Position numbers and translations under genes: made by a program. The notes below the pieces were generated by a model. It searched no databases and was not told where the DNA came from. It saw nothing but the letters and a program-made list of their open reading frames with translations. Shown here piece after piece: positions 27,763 to 36,545 of a stretch of 64,000 nt of DNA. Source of the stretch: Micromonospora olivasterospora (lineage in GTDB: Bacteria; Actinomycetota; Actinomycetes; Mycobacteriales; Micromonosporaceae); the NCBI RefSeq assembly GCF_007830265.1, contig NZ_VLKE01000001.1, positions 6,076,001 through 6,140,000 of the forward strand, given 5' to 3'. Every line of letters begins with the position of its first letter. Position 1 is the first letter of the stretch.

Positions 27763-29235
27763 ATGCCCGGACGTGTTCTGCCTGGACCCGACCAGCGGGG
27801 CCTCTTCATCGGCGGTGGTTGGCGGCAGGCGGAGGAGGAAGCCACCTTCACGGTCTTCGACCCGGCCGACGGGTCCGTCCTCGCCTCGGTCGCGGACGGC
27901 TCGGTCAGGGATGCGGTCGAAGCCCTCGACGCCGCCGTCGCCGCCCAGGAGGAGTGGGGGACGAGCGCGCCACGTGACCGCGGGGAGATCCTGCGCAGGG
28001 CGTTCGACCTGATCCGGGACAGGACCGACGAGCTGGCCGAGCTGATCAGCCTGGAGATGGGCAAGACGCTCGCCGAGGCCAGGGGCGAGGTCGCCTACGG
28101 CAACGAGTTCCTCCGGTGGTTCTCCGAAGAGGCGGTCCGCATCCACGGCCGGTGGATGCACGCCCCCGATGGAGCCAGCCGCCTCCTCACCGTCCGCAAG
28201 CCGATCGGCCCCTGCCTCTTCATCACGCCGTGGAACTTTCCGATGGCAATGGGGACACGCAAGATCGGTCCGGCGATCGCCGCCGGCTGCACGATGGTGG
28301 TCAAGCCGGCGGAGCTCACGCCCCTCACCATGCTGGCGTTGGCGGACATCCTCCACGAGGCCGGGCTGCCACCCGGCGTTCTGAACGTCGTACCGACCAC
28401 CCGTGCGGCAGCGATGAGCGCCACGCTGATGGCGGACCCACGACTGCGCAAGGTGTCCTTCACCGGATCCACGCCGGTGGGGCGGCAGCTCGTCCGTCAG
28501 TCGGCCGACCAGTTGCAGCGGCTCAGCATGGAGCTCGGCGGCAACGCTCCATTCCTCGTCTTCGAGGACGCCGACGTCGATGCCGCGGTCGACGGCGCGA
28601 TGCTCGCCAAGATGCGCAACATGGGCGAGGCCTGCACCGCCGCGAACCGCTTCCTGGTCCACACGGACGTAGCTCAGGAGTTCGCCGAGAAGCTGGCCGA
28701 TCGGATGGGCCGGCTGGTCGTCGGCCGCGGTCAGGACCCGGGGGTCGACGTCGGTCCGCTGATCGACGGGAGCGCCGTCGACTCCGTCCACCGGCTCGTC
28801 ACCGACGCCGTCCGCGACGGGGCCCGCCTCGTGGTCGGTGGCTCCGCTCCTGACCGGCCCGGCTACTTCTACCACCCCACGGTACTGCTCGACGTGCACC
28901 ACGACTCGGAGATCACCGGCCAGGAGATCTTCGGACCCGTCGCCCCCGTCAGCGTCTTCACCAGCGAGGAGGAGGCGGTACGCCGCGCCAACACGACCGA
29001 GTACGGCCTCGCCGCCTACGTCTACACCCGCGACCTCGCCCGCACCGTGCGGCTCGCGGAATCGCTAGAGTACGGCATGGTCGGCGTCAACACCGGTCTG
29101 ATCTCGAACCCGGCCGCACCGTTCGGTGGCATGAAGGCCTCGGGATTCGGCCGCGAGGGCGGCTTCGAAGGAATCGAGGAATACCTCGAAACCACCTACG
29201 TGGCGCTGCCAGCCACGTCGCGACACGCTGGTTGA
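27763..29235 (+). CDS. Succinate-semialdehyde-type dehydrogenase (second ALDH)
   Basis: This 490-residue ALDH has the FITPWNFPMAM segment, Glu in MELGGNAPF, catalytic Cys in NMGEACTAANR, and a GabD-like C-terminus (PFGGMKASGFGREGG). The subfamily oxidises succinate semialdehyde or similar with NAD(P). It lies 75 bp after the IclR gene; AAGGAG is 12 bases before the ATG, a rather long spacing. It probably finishes the catabolic route started by the transporter-linked genes. Confidence 0.92.
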   Translation: MPGRVLPGPDQRGLFIGGGWRQAEEEATFTVFDPADGSVLASVADGSVRDAVEALDAAVAAQEEWGTSAPRDRGEILRRAFDLIRDRTDELAELISLEMGKTLAEARGEVAYGNEFLRWFSEEAVRIHGRWMHAPDGASRLLTVRKPIGPCLFITPWNFPMAMGTRKIGPAIAAGCTMVVKPAELTPLTMLALADILHEAGLPPGVLNVVPTTRAAAMSATLMADPRLRKVSFTGSTPVGRQLVRQSADQLQRLSMELGGNAPFLVFEDADVDAAVDGAMLAKMRNMGEACTAANRFLVHTDVAQEFAEKLADRMGRLVVGRGQDPGVDVGPLIDGSAVDSVHRLVTDAVRDGARLVVGGSAPDRPGYFYHPTVLLDVHHDSEITGQEIFGPVAPVSVFTSEEEAVRRANTTEYGLAAYVYTRDLARTVRLAESLEYGMVGVNTGLISNPAAPFGGMKASGFGREGGFEGIEEYLETTYVALPATSRHAG

Positions 29236-29327
29236 TCGTCCCCCACGCCCACTGCCGGCACGGTTGTCCGCTACGCCCGGCCCCACCGCCGCCGGTACGT
29301 CAGTCGGCGGCTCGCCGACCACGGGGA

Positions 29328-29708
29328 TCACCCTTCGCGGGGCTGGCTCACGCCGAGAATGTTGCCTTCGCTGTCCTTGAACCAGGCGCCGCGCATCGTC
29401 GGAAACTCTGCGACGCCGTTGACCGTCTTGAGGCCGGGAAGATCGTAATTTTCAAACGTCACGCCGCGGCCCCGCAGATCCGCCATCTCGGCATCGAGGT
29501 CGGCGACGAACCAGGCCGCCAACGTGTGGGGTGCCTTTCCGGCGTTGGAGGTGGGATAGATGAAGAACTTCGCTCCACCGGACTCGAGCTGGACCGCGTC
29601 CTCGGCCTCCCGCGAGATCGTCAGGCCCAGCGTGTCGCGATAGAAGCGCTTGGCCCGTTCCATGTCGCTCGCTGGAATGGCCGCCTGCACCGGCGCGTCA
29701 GTCAACAT
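29328..29708 (-). CDS. Glyoxalase/VOC-superfamily protein
   Basis: This 126-residue VOC protein has the paired beta-alpha-beta-beta-beta pattern: PASDMERAKRFYRDTLGL at the N-terminus and AWFKDSEGNILGVSQP at the C-terminus. Family members are metal-dependent isomerases, lyases, dioxygenases or antibiotic-binding proteins; the specific role is not evident. It is a single gene converging on the aldehyde dehydrogenase. Confidence 0.85.
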   Translation of the reverse strand: MLTDAPVQAAIPASDMERAKRFYRDTLGLTISREAEDAVQLESGGAKFFIYPTSNAGKAPHTLAAWFVADLDAEMADLRGRGVTFENYDLPGLKTVNGVAEFPTMRGAWFKDSEGNILGVSQPREG

Positions 29709-29882
29709 GGTGACTCACCTCCCGCGACAGCGTAACCAGCGCCAGGCCGACACGCTTCCGATTTGTCCAGTTCTCCGACATCGCCACGGTCGGGTGCGGT
29801 CCGGGCGCTAGCGGCTCGGAGCACATCCCCTAAGCGTCCTAGGATGATGGGGGTCCGGATGATCGCCGGCGGCTGAACGTCG

Positions 29883-30545
29883 TCAGCCTTCGCCGGGTCG
29901 CACCAGTCCGCTCTCGTAGGCGATGACGACGAGTTGGGACCGGTCCCGCGCGTCAAGCTTCGTCAGCAGGCGGCTGACGTAGGTGCGGGCGGTCTCCGGG
30001 CTGAGATGCAGAGCGGCGCCGATCTCCGGGTTGGACCGCCCAGCAGCGACCTGGGTGAGGACGTCCCGTTCGCGGTCGGTGAGACCGGCGAGCCGCCCGG
30101 GATCCTCCACGGGGCAGCGGGCCGCCGCCGCGAGCACCCGGCGGGTGACGGCGGGGGAAAGCAGCGCGTGCCCGCCGGCCACGACGCGCACGGCGTCGCG
30201 CAGGGCGTCGGGGGCGGTGTCCTTCAGCAGGAACCCGGCCGCGCCGGCGCGGATGGCCGCGAGGAGGTACTCGTCGTCGTCGAATGTGGTCAGCATGACG
30301 ACCTCGACGTGCGCGAGGTCGGGATCGGTCACGATCCGCCGGGTGGCCTCGATCCCGTCGGTGCCGGGCATCCGCACGTCCATGAGAACGACGTCGGGCC
30401 GCTCGGCGCGAACGACGTCCACGGCGGCGGCGCCGTCAGCCGCCTCGCCGACGACGGTGACGTCTGGTGCGCGTTCGAGCAGGGCGCGGAGCCCGGCACG
30501 GACGAGGTGCTGGTCGTCGGCCACGACGACCCGGAGGAGGCTCAT
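29883..30545 (-). CDS. NarL/LuxR-family response regulator
   Basis: This 220-residue regulator has a receiver domain (phospho-Asp in VVLMDVRMPGTDG, ~residue 54; Lys in FLLKDTAPD) and a C-terminal LuxR HTH (LTDRERDVLTQVAAGRSNPE; SPETARTYVSRLL). Its ATG overlaps the histidine kinase stop. It is the output of the two-component pair; its targets are unknown, but the divergent membrane gene at 31986 is a candidate. Confidence 0.93.
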   Translation of the reverse strand: MSLLRVVVADDQHLVRAGLRALLERAPDVTVVGEAADGAAAVDVVRAERPDVVLMDVRMPGTDGIEATRRIVTDPDLAHVEVVMLTTFDDDEYLLAAIRAGAAGFLLKDTAPDALRDAVRVVAGGHALLSPAVTRRVLAAAARCPVEDPGRLAGLTDRERDVLTQVAAGRSNPEIGAALHLSPETARTYVSRLLTKLDARDRSQLVVIAYESGLVRPGEG

Positions 30546-31689
30546 GCCCTGCTCCCGGGCAGCGGTAGGTGGGCGTACACCCGGAAGCCTCCGGTGTCGG
30601 CGTCGCCGATACGGACGGTCCCGCCGAGAAGGGCGACCCGCTCGGACATGCCACGCAGGCCCTGACCTCCGCTGCCGAGCGGAGGGCCCGAGGGTGTGCC
30701 GCAGCCGTCGTCGAGGACCTCCAGGGACAGCCCTGAGCCGGCCACTCGGAGGATCACCGTCACCCGGGTGGCCCGCGCGTGCCGTAGCGCATTGGTCAGC
30801 GCCTCCTGCACAACCCGGTACACGGTGGCACCCACGACCGCGGGCAGCCCCTCGACCTCGCCGGTGACACGCAAATCGACCGGCAGGCCGCTGCGGCTGA
30901 CGCCGTCGACGAGCGCGCGGAGCTGGTCGATGCCGGGCGCCGGCTCCCGGGCGCCGGGGTCGCGGCGCAGCGTCCCCAACGTCGCCCGCAGCTCGGACAT
31001 CGCGCTGCCGCCCGCCGAACGGATCGCCGCAAGTGCGGCCCGGGCATGCTCGGATGCCCCGTCCACGAGCGCCTCCTCCGCCACGGCTGACTGCAAGGTG
31101 ACGACCGACATCGTGTGCCCGAGGGTGTCGTGCACCTCTCGGGCGATCCGGAGCCGCTCCGCCTCGACCTGCAGGGCGGCCTCCCTGCGGTGGTCCTCCG
31201 CCGCCGCCGCGGCCTGGCGGGCCATCTCGGCCCGGAGCGACCGCCTACTGTGGACCGCGTCGCCGAGGGCGACGACCGCGAGCATCAACGCCGCCTGGGA
31301 ACCGAGGTCGAGACCCACGACGATCGAGACGTCGTCACCCTCCACCAGCCGTACGCCCACCGACAGGGTCAGCAAGCCCCACCGACCGCTGCCGCCGGCG
31401 CCACCCGGCCCCGCTGCGCGGCAGCGTACAGGGCAGCGGCGACCGGAGCGGCCAGACCGATCGGCGGAAGGTCCAGCCCGTAGTACGCGACGATGCCGAG
31501 GGCGGTCGCCAGCAGCGCGGGCACGGGCCACTCCCGGCTGAACAGCGCCAGCGCGCCGAACCCGACCGCGAAGCTGTAGGCGAGCGTCGCCCGGACCGGC
31601 GGGTCGTGGGTTGCCACGGCCGCCACGATCAGGCCGAAGGTCCCGGCGGCGAGCAGCGCGTCGGTGCGGGTGGGTCGGAAGGGCGGCAC
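30542..31689 (-). pseudogene. Histidine kinase gene with a single-base frameshift
   Basis: The N-terminal half (from about GTG 31689) reads in one frame as four to five hydrophobic segments and stops at 31369 after ...RVAPAAAVGGAC. The C-terminal half reads in another frame from about 31395: LLTLSVGVRLVEGD, then HisKA_3 (IAREVHDTLGHTMSVV, phospho-His) and HATPase (VVQEALTNALRHA, DDGCG, GQGLRGM). Adding one G to the G4 run (C4 on the + strand at 31377-31380) fuses the halves as GGGLLTL. This may be a real inactivating mutation or a homopolymer error. The partner regulator next to it is intact. Confidence 0.8.
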
Positions 31690-31985
31690 AAGAACGAGGG
31701 TAGGACGTCGCAGGGTGACCCCGCGGCCGCCGAAAGGCGTCACACTCGCGGCGCCGGGTACGTCGAGGAGCGATTCCGGTTCGCGCGACCGGGGTGGCAG
31801 ACACACCGGGCCGTCGCGGAGGTAACTCGTCGCCGTTCGGCGCACCTGACGGCGCCACCGTACGACGAAAGGCGATCAGATCTCGCGCCGCTGCGCGGCA
31901 GACGGCTCCCGCCGGCGGACCTAGCGTCGACGACGACCCCCCGCACCGCGCCGGAACGGCGCGACCGACCCAGGAGGACGTCGAA

Positions 31986-32513
31986 ATGTCCCGCGCCAGG
32001 CTGACCTGGATCGTACTCGTCGTTCTGGTATGGACGTCGATGCTGTCGTTCGGTGGTGTCGCCGCCGAGACCGTGATGCTCTACCCGAACATCTTCGGCG
32101 ACGCGCCGGAGTCGTTGAGCCGTGCCCGCGAATTCATGGTCGCGGGTGGGCCGAGTGACTACTTCCCGCCGCTCGGGGCGGCGGTGGTCGTCGGCAGCCT
32201 CGCCGCGACAGTGCTGACGTGGCGAAACCAGCGGCTGCGGTGGTGGATCGTCGGTGCCGCCGCGACGTTTGTCGCCTGCGAGTTTCTCTTCTCGGCGCTG
32301 TTCTTCTGGCCGCGCAACGAAATCATGTTCGTCGACCCGGTGGGCACGCACTCCCCCGAGTATCTGCGCCAGGTCGCCGCGGAGTTCGTCGCCGGGCACT
32401 GGGTACGCCTGGCGGGCGGCGCGGTGACCTCCGCGCTGGCGTTCACCGCGCTCCTGCGCTGGGCCCGGGACACCGCGCCCAGAACCGCCGACGGTGCCGA
32501 GGCCCCGCGGTGA
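31986..32513 (+). CDS. Small integral membrane protein (DUF1772-like)
   Basis: This 175-residue protein has about four hydrophobic segments: an N-terminal one (LTWIVLVVLVWTSMLSFGG), one near 65-80, one near 90-110, and one near 145-160. Conserved-looking polar residues lie between segments (FWPRNEIMFVDP). It resembles small DUF1772-type membrane proteins. A strong AGGAGG site (31972-31977) precedes the ATG. It is divergent from the two-component genes. Confidence 0.75.
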   Translation: MSRARLTWIVLVVLVWTSMLSFGGVAAETVMLYPNIFGDAPESLSRAREFMVAGGPSDYFPPLGAAVVVGSLAATVLTWRNQRLRWWIVGAAATFVACEFLFSALFFWPRNEIMFVDPVGTHSPEYLRQVAAEFVAGHWVRLAGGAVTSALAFTALLRWARDTAPRTADGAEAPR

Positions 32514-32559
32514 GCCGGCGGGAATCCGGGCCCGGCCCGTCGGTGCGACCGATGGCCGG

Positions 32560-32805
32560 CCGACCATGACCAGCCCCATGGCCTGGGCGAAGGCCCACGC
32601 CTTGCCGCGCTCCCATTCGAGGTCGTCGCATCCGAGATCCTCGCGGAACGCCCTCCGCGGCCCGGCCTCAAGCAGGTGCCGGGCGCCCACGAGTTCCAGC
32701 GCGGGGCCGGCCGGTCCCAGCCCGCCGACGTCGAGGACCCCGGCGAACCGTCCGTGGGACACGAGCACGTTGCCGGGAATGAGGTCACCGTGGGCCTTGA
32801 CATCC
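32560..32805 (-). pseudogene. Remnant of an aminoglycoside-phosphotransferase-like gene
   Basis: A short stretch keeps the APH/kinase catalytic signature HGDLIPGNVLVSHG and the following GVLDVGGLGPAGPALELVG and WERGKAWAFAQAMGLV segments. The N-lobe and the C-terminal end are missing, and the frame continues into unrelated sequence on both sides. It is a non-functional gene fragment. Confidence 0.7.
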
Positions 32806-32860
32806 TTGGTCGTGCCGCGGCGCAACCAGAGCCACCCCGCCGCGCCGTACCCGGCTCCGT

Positions 32861-33107
32861 TCACCGGCGGGTTCCGGCTCGGCTGTCGGTCCGCAACAGT
32901 TCGTCCACGCTGTCGCGCAGCGCCTTCCGGTTCGCGTGCCCGGTCTTGAGCAGCAGGCTGGCGACGTGTTTCTCGACCGTACGCGGCGAGAGGTGCAGGA
33001 GTGTGGCCAGGTCCTGGTTGTCATGGCCCTTCGCGAGCAGCACGAGGACCTCGTGCTCGCGAACGGTCACCCCGACGGCGCGCAGCCGGGCCGGGATGCG
33101 GTCGTGA
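32861..33107 (-). pseudogene. C-terminal LuxR-type HTH remnant
   Basis: About 80 residues of a GerE/LuxR DNA-binding domain remain (VTVREHEVLVLLAKGHDNQD; LSPRTVEKHVASLLLKTGH). The sensor or ATPase part expected upstream is replaced by the promoter region of the XRE gene on the other strand. It is probably the broken end of a larger regulator. Confidence 0.65.
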
Positions 33108-33168
33108 CCGGAACGCCGTTGCCCGAGCGGCACGGGGGCGCGCCGCCCGCTCAGGGAGTTCTCGTCAG

Positions 33169-33191
33169 AGGTGTACTGACAGGGCACCCCA
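33169..33191 (+). promoter_or_regulatory. Candidate operator of the XRE regulator (copy 1)
   Basis: The core GTGTACTGACAGGGCACCCC lies 31 bp before the XRE GTG start. A copy matching 22 of 23 bases occurs in inverted orientation at 34254-34276 upstream of the alcohol dehydrogenase. Shared elements of this kind at a regulator and its neighbour usually mark the regulator's binding site. Confidence 0.6.
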
Positions 33192-33221
33192 ACGGGCAGC
33201 CGTGGCACGTACGGTCGAGAC

Positions 33222-34118
33222 GTGGACAACCGCACCGAGGTCCGCGAGTTCCTCGTCTCGCGGCGAGCCAAGATCAGCCCGGAGCAGGCAGGCCTGCCCG
33301 CCGGCCCCAACCGGCGGGTCCCGGGCCTGCGCCGCAGCGAAGTCGCGTCGCTGGCCGGAGTGAGCGTCGAGTACTACTCGAAACTCGAACGGGGCTCTCT
33401 GGCTGGAGTGTCGCCCAGTGTGCTGAACGCCGTCGCGCGGGCGCTCCAGCTCGACGACGCCGAGCGGGCCCACCTGTCCGACCTCGCCCGAGCCGCGGAC
33501 GGCAGCAGCACGCTCACGCGGCCCCGGCCCCGGCGCCGGACGGCGCGGCAGTGGTCGGTGCGCCCCAGCCTGCAATGGGCCCTCGACGCCGTCACCCAGG
33601 GTCCCGCGTTCGTGCGCAACGGCCGCATGGACCTGCTCGCCGCGAACCGGCTCGCCCGCGCGTTCTACGCCGAGGTGTACGCCCAGCCGCAGCGTCCCGC
33701 CAACATCGCACGGCACACGTTCCTTGACGAGAAGTCGCACCGCTTCTACCCGGACTGGGACATCGCCGCCGACCTCTGCGTCGCGATCCTCCGTACGGAA
33801 GCCGGCCGCGATCCGCACGACAGGGATCTCCACGACCTCGTGGGTGAACTCTCCACCCGCAGCGACGAGTTCCGGAGACGCTGGGGAGCCCACAACGTCC
33901 GGCACCACGGCACCGGCGCCAAGAACTTCCGCCACCACATCGTCGGCGACCTGACCCTCGCCTACGAGGGGCTGGAAATGGTCGCCGAGCCCGGCCTCAC
34001 CCTGACCATCTACACCGCCGAGCCCGGCTCCCCGTCCGAGGACGCGCTTCGCCTGCTCGGCTCCTGGGCCGCCTCCCAGGAAACAGCCGCCCACGCACGG
34101 GACGCGCGCACCGAGTGA
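33222..34118 (+). CDS. XRE-type regulator with MmyB-like ligand-binding domain
   Basis: This 298-residue regulator has an N-terminal HTH (VPGLRRSEVASLAGVSVEYY, residues ~30-80) and a C-terminal MmyB/MLTR-type ligand-binding domain (~110-270: FVRNGRMDLLAANRLARAFY; WDIAADLCVAILRTEAGRDP). Such regulators in actinobacteria typically control an adjacent oxidoreductase. The GTG start is supported by the HTH N-terminus (DNRTEVREFLVSRRAKI). It is followed after 363 bp by a zinc alcohol dehydrogenase. Confidence 0.9.
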   Translation: MDNRTEVREFLVSRRAKISPEQAGLPAGPNRRVPGLRRSEVASLAGVSVEYYSKLERGSLAGVSPSVLNAVARALQLDDAERAHLSDLARAADGSSTLTRPRPRRRTARQWSVRPSLQWALDAVTQGPAFVRNGRMDLLAANRLARAFYAEVYAQPQRPANIARHTFLDEKSHRFYPDWDIAADLCVAILRTEAGRDPHDRDLHDLVGELSTRSDEFRRRWGAHNVRHHGTGAKNFRHHIVGDLTLAYEGLEMVAEPGLTLTIYTAEPGSPSEDALRLLGSWAASQETAAHARDARTE

Positions 34119-34253
34119 TACCGCGGTCGCCCGGTTTCGGGCCACCGCCGTCCGCGTGGCCGCCCTGGCCGCTCCGTCGGATCCCGGATCCGAGTCCGCG
34201 TTTCCCGGTGTGTCAACTGCTCGGACACCGCAACGCGCAGGGCCCGCCCGCCG

Positions 34254-34276
34254 TGGGGTGCCCTGCCAGTACACCT
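34254..34276 (-). promoter_or_regulatory. Candidate operator of the XRE regulator (copy 2, inverted)
   Basis: This is the inverted counterpart of 33169-33191, with one mismatch in 23 bases. It lies in the 363-bp gap (34119-34481) between the XRE gene and the alcohol dehydrogenase, 206 bp before the latter's ATG. Nothing else was recognised in that gap. Confidence 0.6.
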
Positions 34277-34481
34277 TTCATCTGAGACTCCCCAGCAGAT
34301 CCCCGACGAGGTTTACTGGATCGCGATGAACGTAACGATTTCGCCTGAGCCTCACGTCGTCAAGCGGCGCCGGCGCCATCCTGCGCGGCGCGACTCCCCG
34401 ACGCCCCGCCGCGCGTAGGGCCTCTCACCGCAACCGGCTCCCCCGGCCACACCTCGTCACGAAGAAACAGGAGCGATCATC

Positions 34482-35522
34482 ATGCGTGTTCACGCCTACG
34501 CGGCACCCAGCCCGTCCGAGCCGCTGGCCCCCACGATCATCGAACGGCGCGACGTCGGCCCCAACGACGTGCTCATCGAGATCAAGTACGCGGGCATCTG
34601 CCACTCCGACATCCACACCGTCCGCGGTGACTGGGGACCCCGGCCCTACCCGCTGGTGCCCGGCCACGAGATCGTCGGCATCGTCGCCGAGGTCGGCTCG
34701 GAGGTCACCCGGCACCAGGTCGGGGACCGGGTCGGGGTCGGCTGCATGGTGAACGCCTGCCGGGACTGCGTGAACTGCCGCAACGGCGACGAGCAGTACT
34801 GCCGGGGCGGCATGGTGGCCACCTACGGAGGCGTCGACCGCGACGGCACCATCACCCAGGGCGGCTACGCCACCCACGTCGTGGTCGATGCCGACTTCGT
34901 CCTGTCCGTACCGGAAGGAATCGATTTCGCCGCCGCCGCACCGCTGCTGTGTGCCGGCATCACCACCTACTCCCCGCTGCGCCGCTGGGGCGCCGGCCCG
35001 GGCAAGAAGGTCGCCGTCGTCGGCCTCGGCGGGCTGGGGCACCTGGCCGTCAAGATCGCCCACGCCCTTGGGGCCGAGGTGACCGTGCTGTCCCAGTCGC
35101 TGAAGAAGCAGGAGGACGGGCTCCGCCTGGGCGCCGACCACTACCACGCCACCAGCGACCCCGGCACCTTCACGCGACTCGCCGGCCGGTTCGACCTGAT
35201 CATCAACACGGTCAGCGCCCCCATCGACGTCGACGCCCACCTCGGCCTGCTCGCGGTCGACGGCACCCTCGTCAACGTCGGCGCCCCCGCCGAACCGCTG
35301 GCCCTCAACGTCTTCTCCCTCATCGGCGCTCGACGCTCCTACGCCGGTTCGATGATCGGAGGCATCCGCGAGACGCAGCAGATGCTGGACTTCTGCGCCG
35401 AACACCACATCGGCGCCGACGTCGAACTCATCTCCGCCGACAAGATCAACGACGCCTACGACCGCGTCCTCGCCTCCGACGTCCGCTACCGGTTCGTCAT
35501 CGACGCCGCCACCCTCGGCTGA
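34482..35522 (+). CDS. Zinc-dependent alcohol dehydrogenase (CAD/YahK-like)
   Basis: This 346-residue medium-chain dehydrogenase/reductase has the catalytic zinc ligands Cys in AGICHSDIH and His-Glu in PGHEIVG, a four-Cys structural zinc site ([15 protein letters not shown]), and the NADP(H) Rossmann motif [13 protein letters not shown]. Similar to broad-range aldehyde reductases. A GGAGCGATC ribosome site precedes the ATG. Probably regulated by the upstream XRE protein. Confidence 0.93.
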   Translation: MRVHAYAAPSPSEPLAPTIIERRDVGPNDVLIEIKYAGICHSDIHTVRGDWGPRPYPLVPGHEIVGIVAEVGSEVTRHQVGDRVGVGCMVNACRDCVNCRNGDEQYCRGGMVATYGGVDRDGTITQGGYATHVVVDADFVLSVPEGIDFAAAAPLLCAGITTYSPLRRWGAGPGKKVAVVGLGGLGHLAVKIAHALGAEVTVLSQSLKKQEDGLRLGADHYHATSDPGTFTRLAGRFDLIINTVSAPIDVDAHLGLLAVDGTLVNVGAPAEPLALNVFSLIGARRSYAGSMIGGIRETQQMLDFCAEHHIGADVELISADKINDAYDRVLASDVRYRFVIDAATLG

Positions 35523-35546
35523 CCCGAGCCCCGGGCGGCGATCGAC

Positions 35547-35606
35547 CCATGTCGCCGGCATGGCGCCTTCCGACCCACCCGGATCCCGCCATGTCGGCGA
35601 CATGGC
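35547..35606. repeat. Cluster of CCATGTCG palindromes
   Basis: A perfect palindrome GCCATGTCG-G-CGACATGGC occupies 35588-35606, and a degenerate version CCATGTCGCCGGCATGG lies at 35548. A third half-site CCATGTCG occurs near 35635. They lie in the ~300-bp non-coding stretch after the alcohol dehydrogenase. The function is unclear: possible terminator, regulator site or dispersed intergenic repeat. Confidence 0.45.
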
Positions 35607-35817
35607 GAAACCAGGACCGCGCCGGTTTCGGCGTCCATGTCGAACGCGCGGCTGGTCCCGATCGCCCGCGACGAGATCCCCAGCGCCAGTCCGCGCGCAC
35701 GGGAATCGGTGATCCGGAAAGGACGGAACAGCGGTGGTCCGCCACGGTGCCGGCGGTCGCGGGGTGGCTGTCGGGGTCGTCGCCGCCGCGTCTCTGTCGG
35801 CACCTGCTCGGTCCCCA

Positions 35818-36166
35818 CCGCGGAGCACTGCGACGTAGCGCTCCCGCAGCGGCAGGCCGGGCTCGATTCCCAGTTCCTCGCGCCGCACCTCCGCCTTGTC
35901 CAGATAGACCCTGATTGGCCTCCGCCTGCCGCCCGTCGCCGGCGAGCGCGGCCACCAGCAGACCGGTGACACGTTCCCGCAGGGGATGCGCACCGGCGAG
36001 CGTCCGCAGCTCGGGAATGAGCTGTCGATGTCGGCCGAGCCGCAGCTCGATCTCGGCGCACTCTTCGATCGCGGCCAGTCGCAGCTCTTCCAGACGCATC
36101 GCGTGCAGGTCGACCGCGCCGCCAGGCAGACCGGCCAGCGGGCGTCCGCGCCACAGCCTCAGCGCG
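35818..36166 (-). pseudogene. Remnant of a SARP/BTAD transcriptional activator domain
   Basis: The minus strand encodes pieces of a bacterial transcriptional activator domain in two frames: LRLWRGRPLAGLPGGAVD, RLEELRLAAIEECAEIEL and HPLRERVTGLLVAALAGDG, then, after a frame change near 35925, VYLDKAEVRREELGIEPG. No DNA-binding domain or start remains. It joins the MFS fragment at about 36167. Confidence 0.7.
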
Positions 36167-36357
36167 TTGCGATTGCCAACGCCGCACCCCAGGTCCTCGG
36201 CCCGGCGCTGGCCGCGCCGATCGTGGTCTCCCCCGGCGGGTACCCGCTGCTCTTCTCGGTGACCGGGGCGGTGACCCTGCTCAGCGGCCTGCTGGTGACC
36301 CGGATCCGGCAGGTGCGCTGGCGACCGCACCGACCGGCAGAGCCCCGCTGTTGCTAG
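36167..36357 (+). pseudogene. C-terminal remnant of an MFS transporter
   Basis: About 60 residues (ANAAPQVLGPALAAPIVV; YPLLFSVTGAVTLLSGLLV; TRIRQVRW) look like the last two membrane segments and tail of a major-facilitator exporter. The rest of the gene is missing and the upstream side is antisense regulator sequence. Confidence 0.6.
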
Positions 36358-36404
36358 GCTGGCAGGGCGGCGGAGACCGCAGCGAGGAAACCAGGGAGCG
36401 GATC

Positions 36405-36437
36405 ATGGTGACGGGGGACGACGACATCTCGGGGTGA
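36405..36437 (+). CDS. Putative 10-residue leader peptide upstream of the ABC-F gene
   Basis: The short frame ATG GTG ACG GGG GAC GAC ... TGA encodes MVTGDDDISG and has a good ribosome site (CAGGGAGCG, six bases before the ATG). It ends 108 bp before the ABC-F start and is followed by a GC-rich hairpin. Ribosome-stalling leaders of this kind control several antibiotic-resistance ABC-F genes. Expression is not shown, so this is a candidate only. Confidence 0.4.
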   Translation: MVTGDDDISG

Positions 36438-36446
36438 GCGACCCCA

Positions 36447-36472
36447 CCGCCCGCCGGCCGAGGCCGGGGCGG
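36447..36472 (+). promoter_or_regulatory. Hairpin between leader ORF and ABC-F gene (possible attenuator)
   Basis: The stem CCGCC-cg-CCGGC pairs with GCCGG-GGCGG around a CGAG loop, with a two-base bulge. It begins ten bases after the leader stop codon, so a ribosome stalled on the leader could change its folding. A terminator-like role is inferred from position; there is no U tract. Confidence 0.4.
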
Positions 36473-36545
36473 CCGTCTCGTCATGCTTCCGCCCGCCCGA
36501 CCGGGACGCCTGGCGCGTTCCCGGCTTTCCCCGAGGTCTTTCCCG

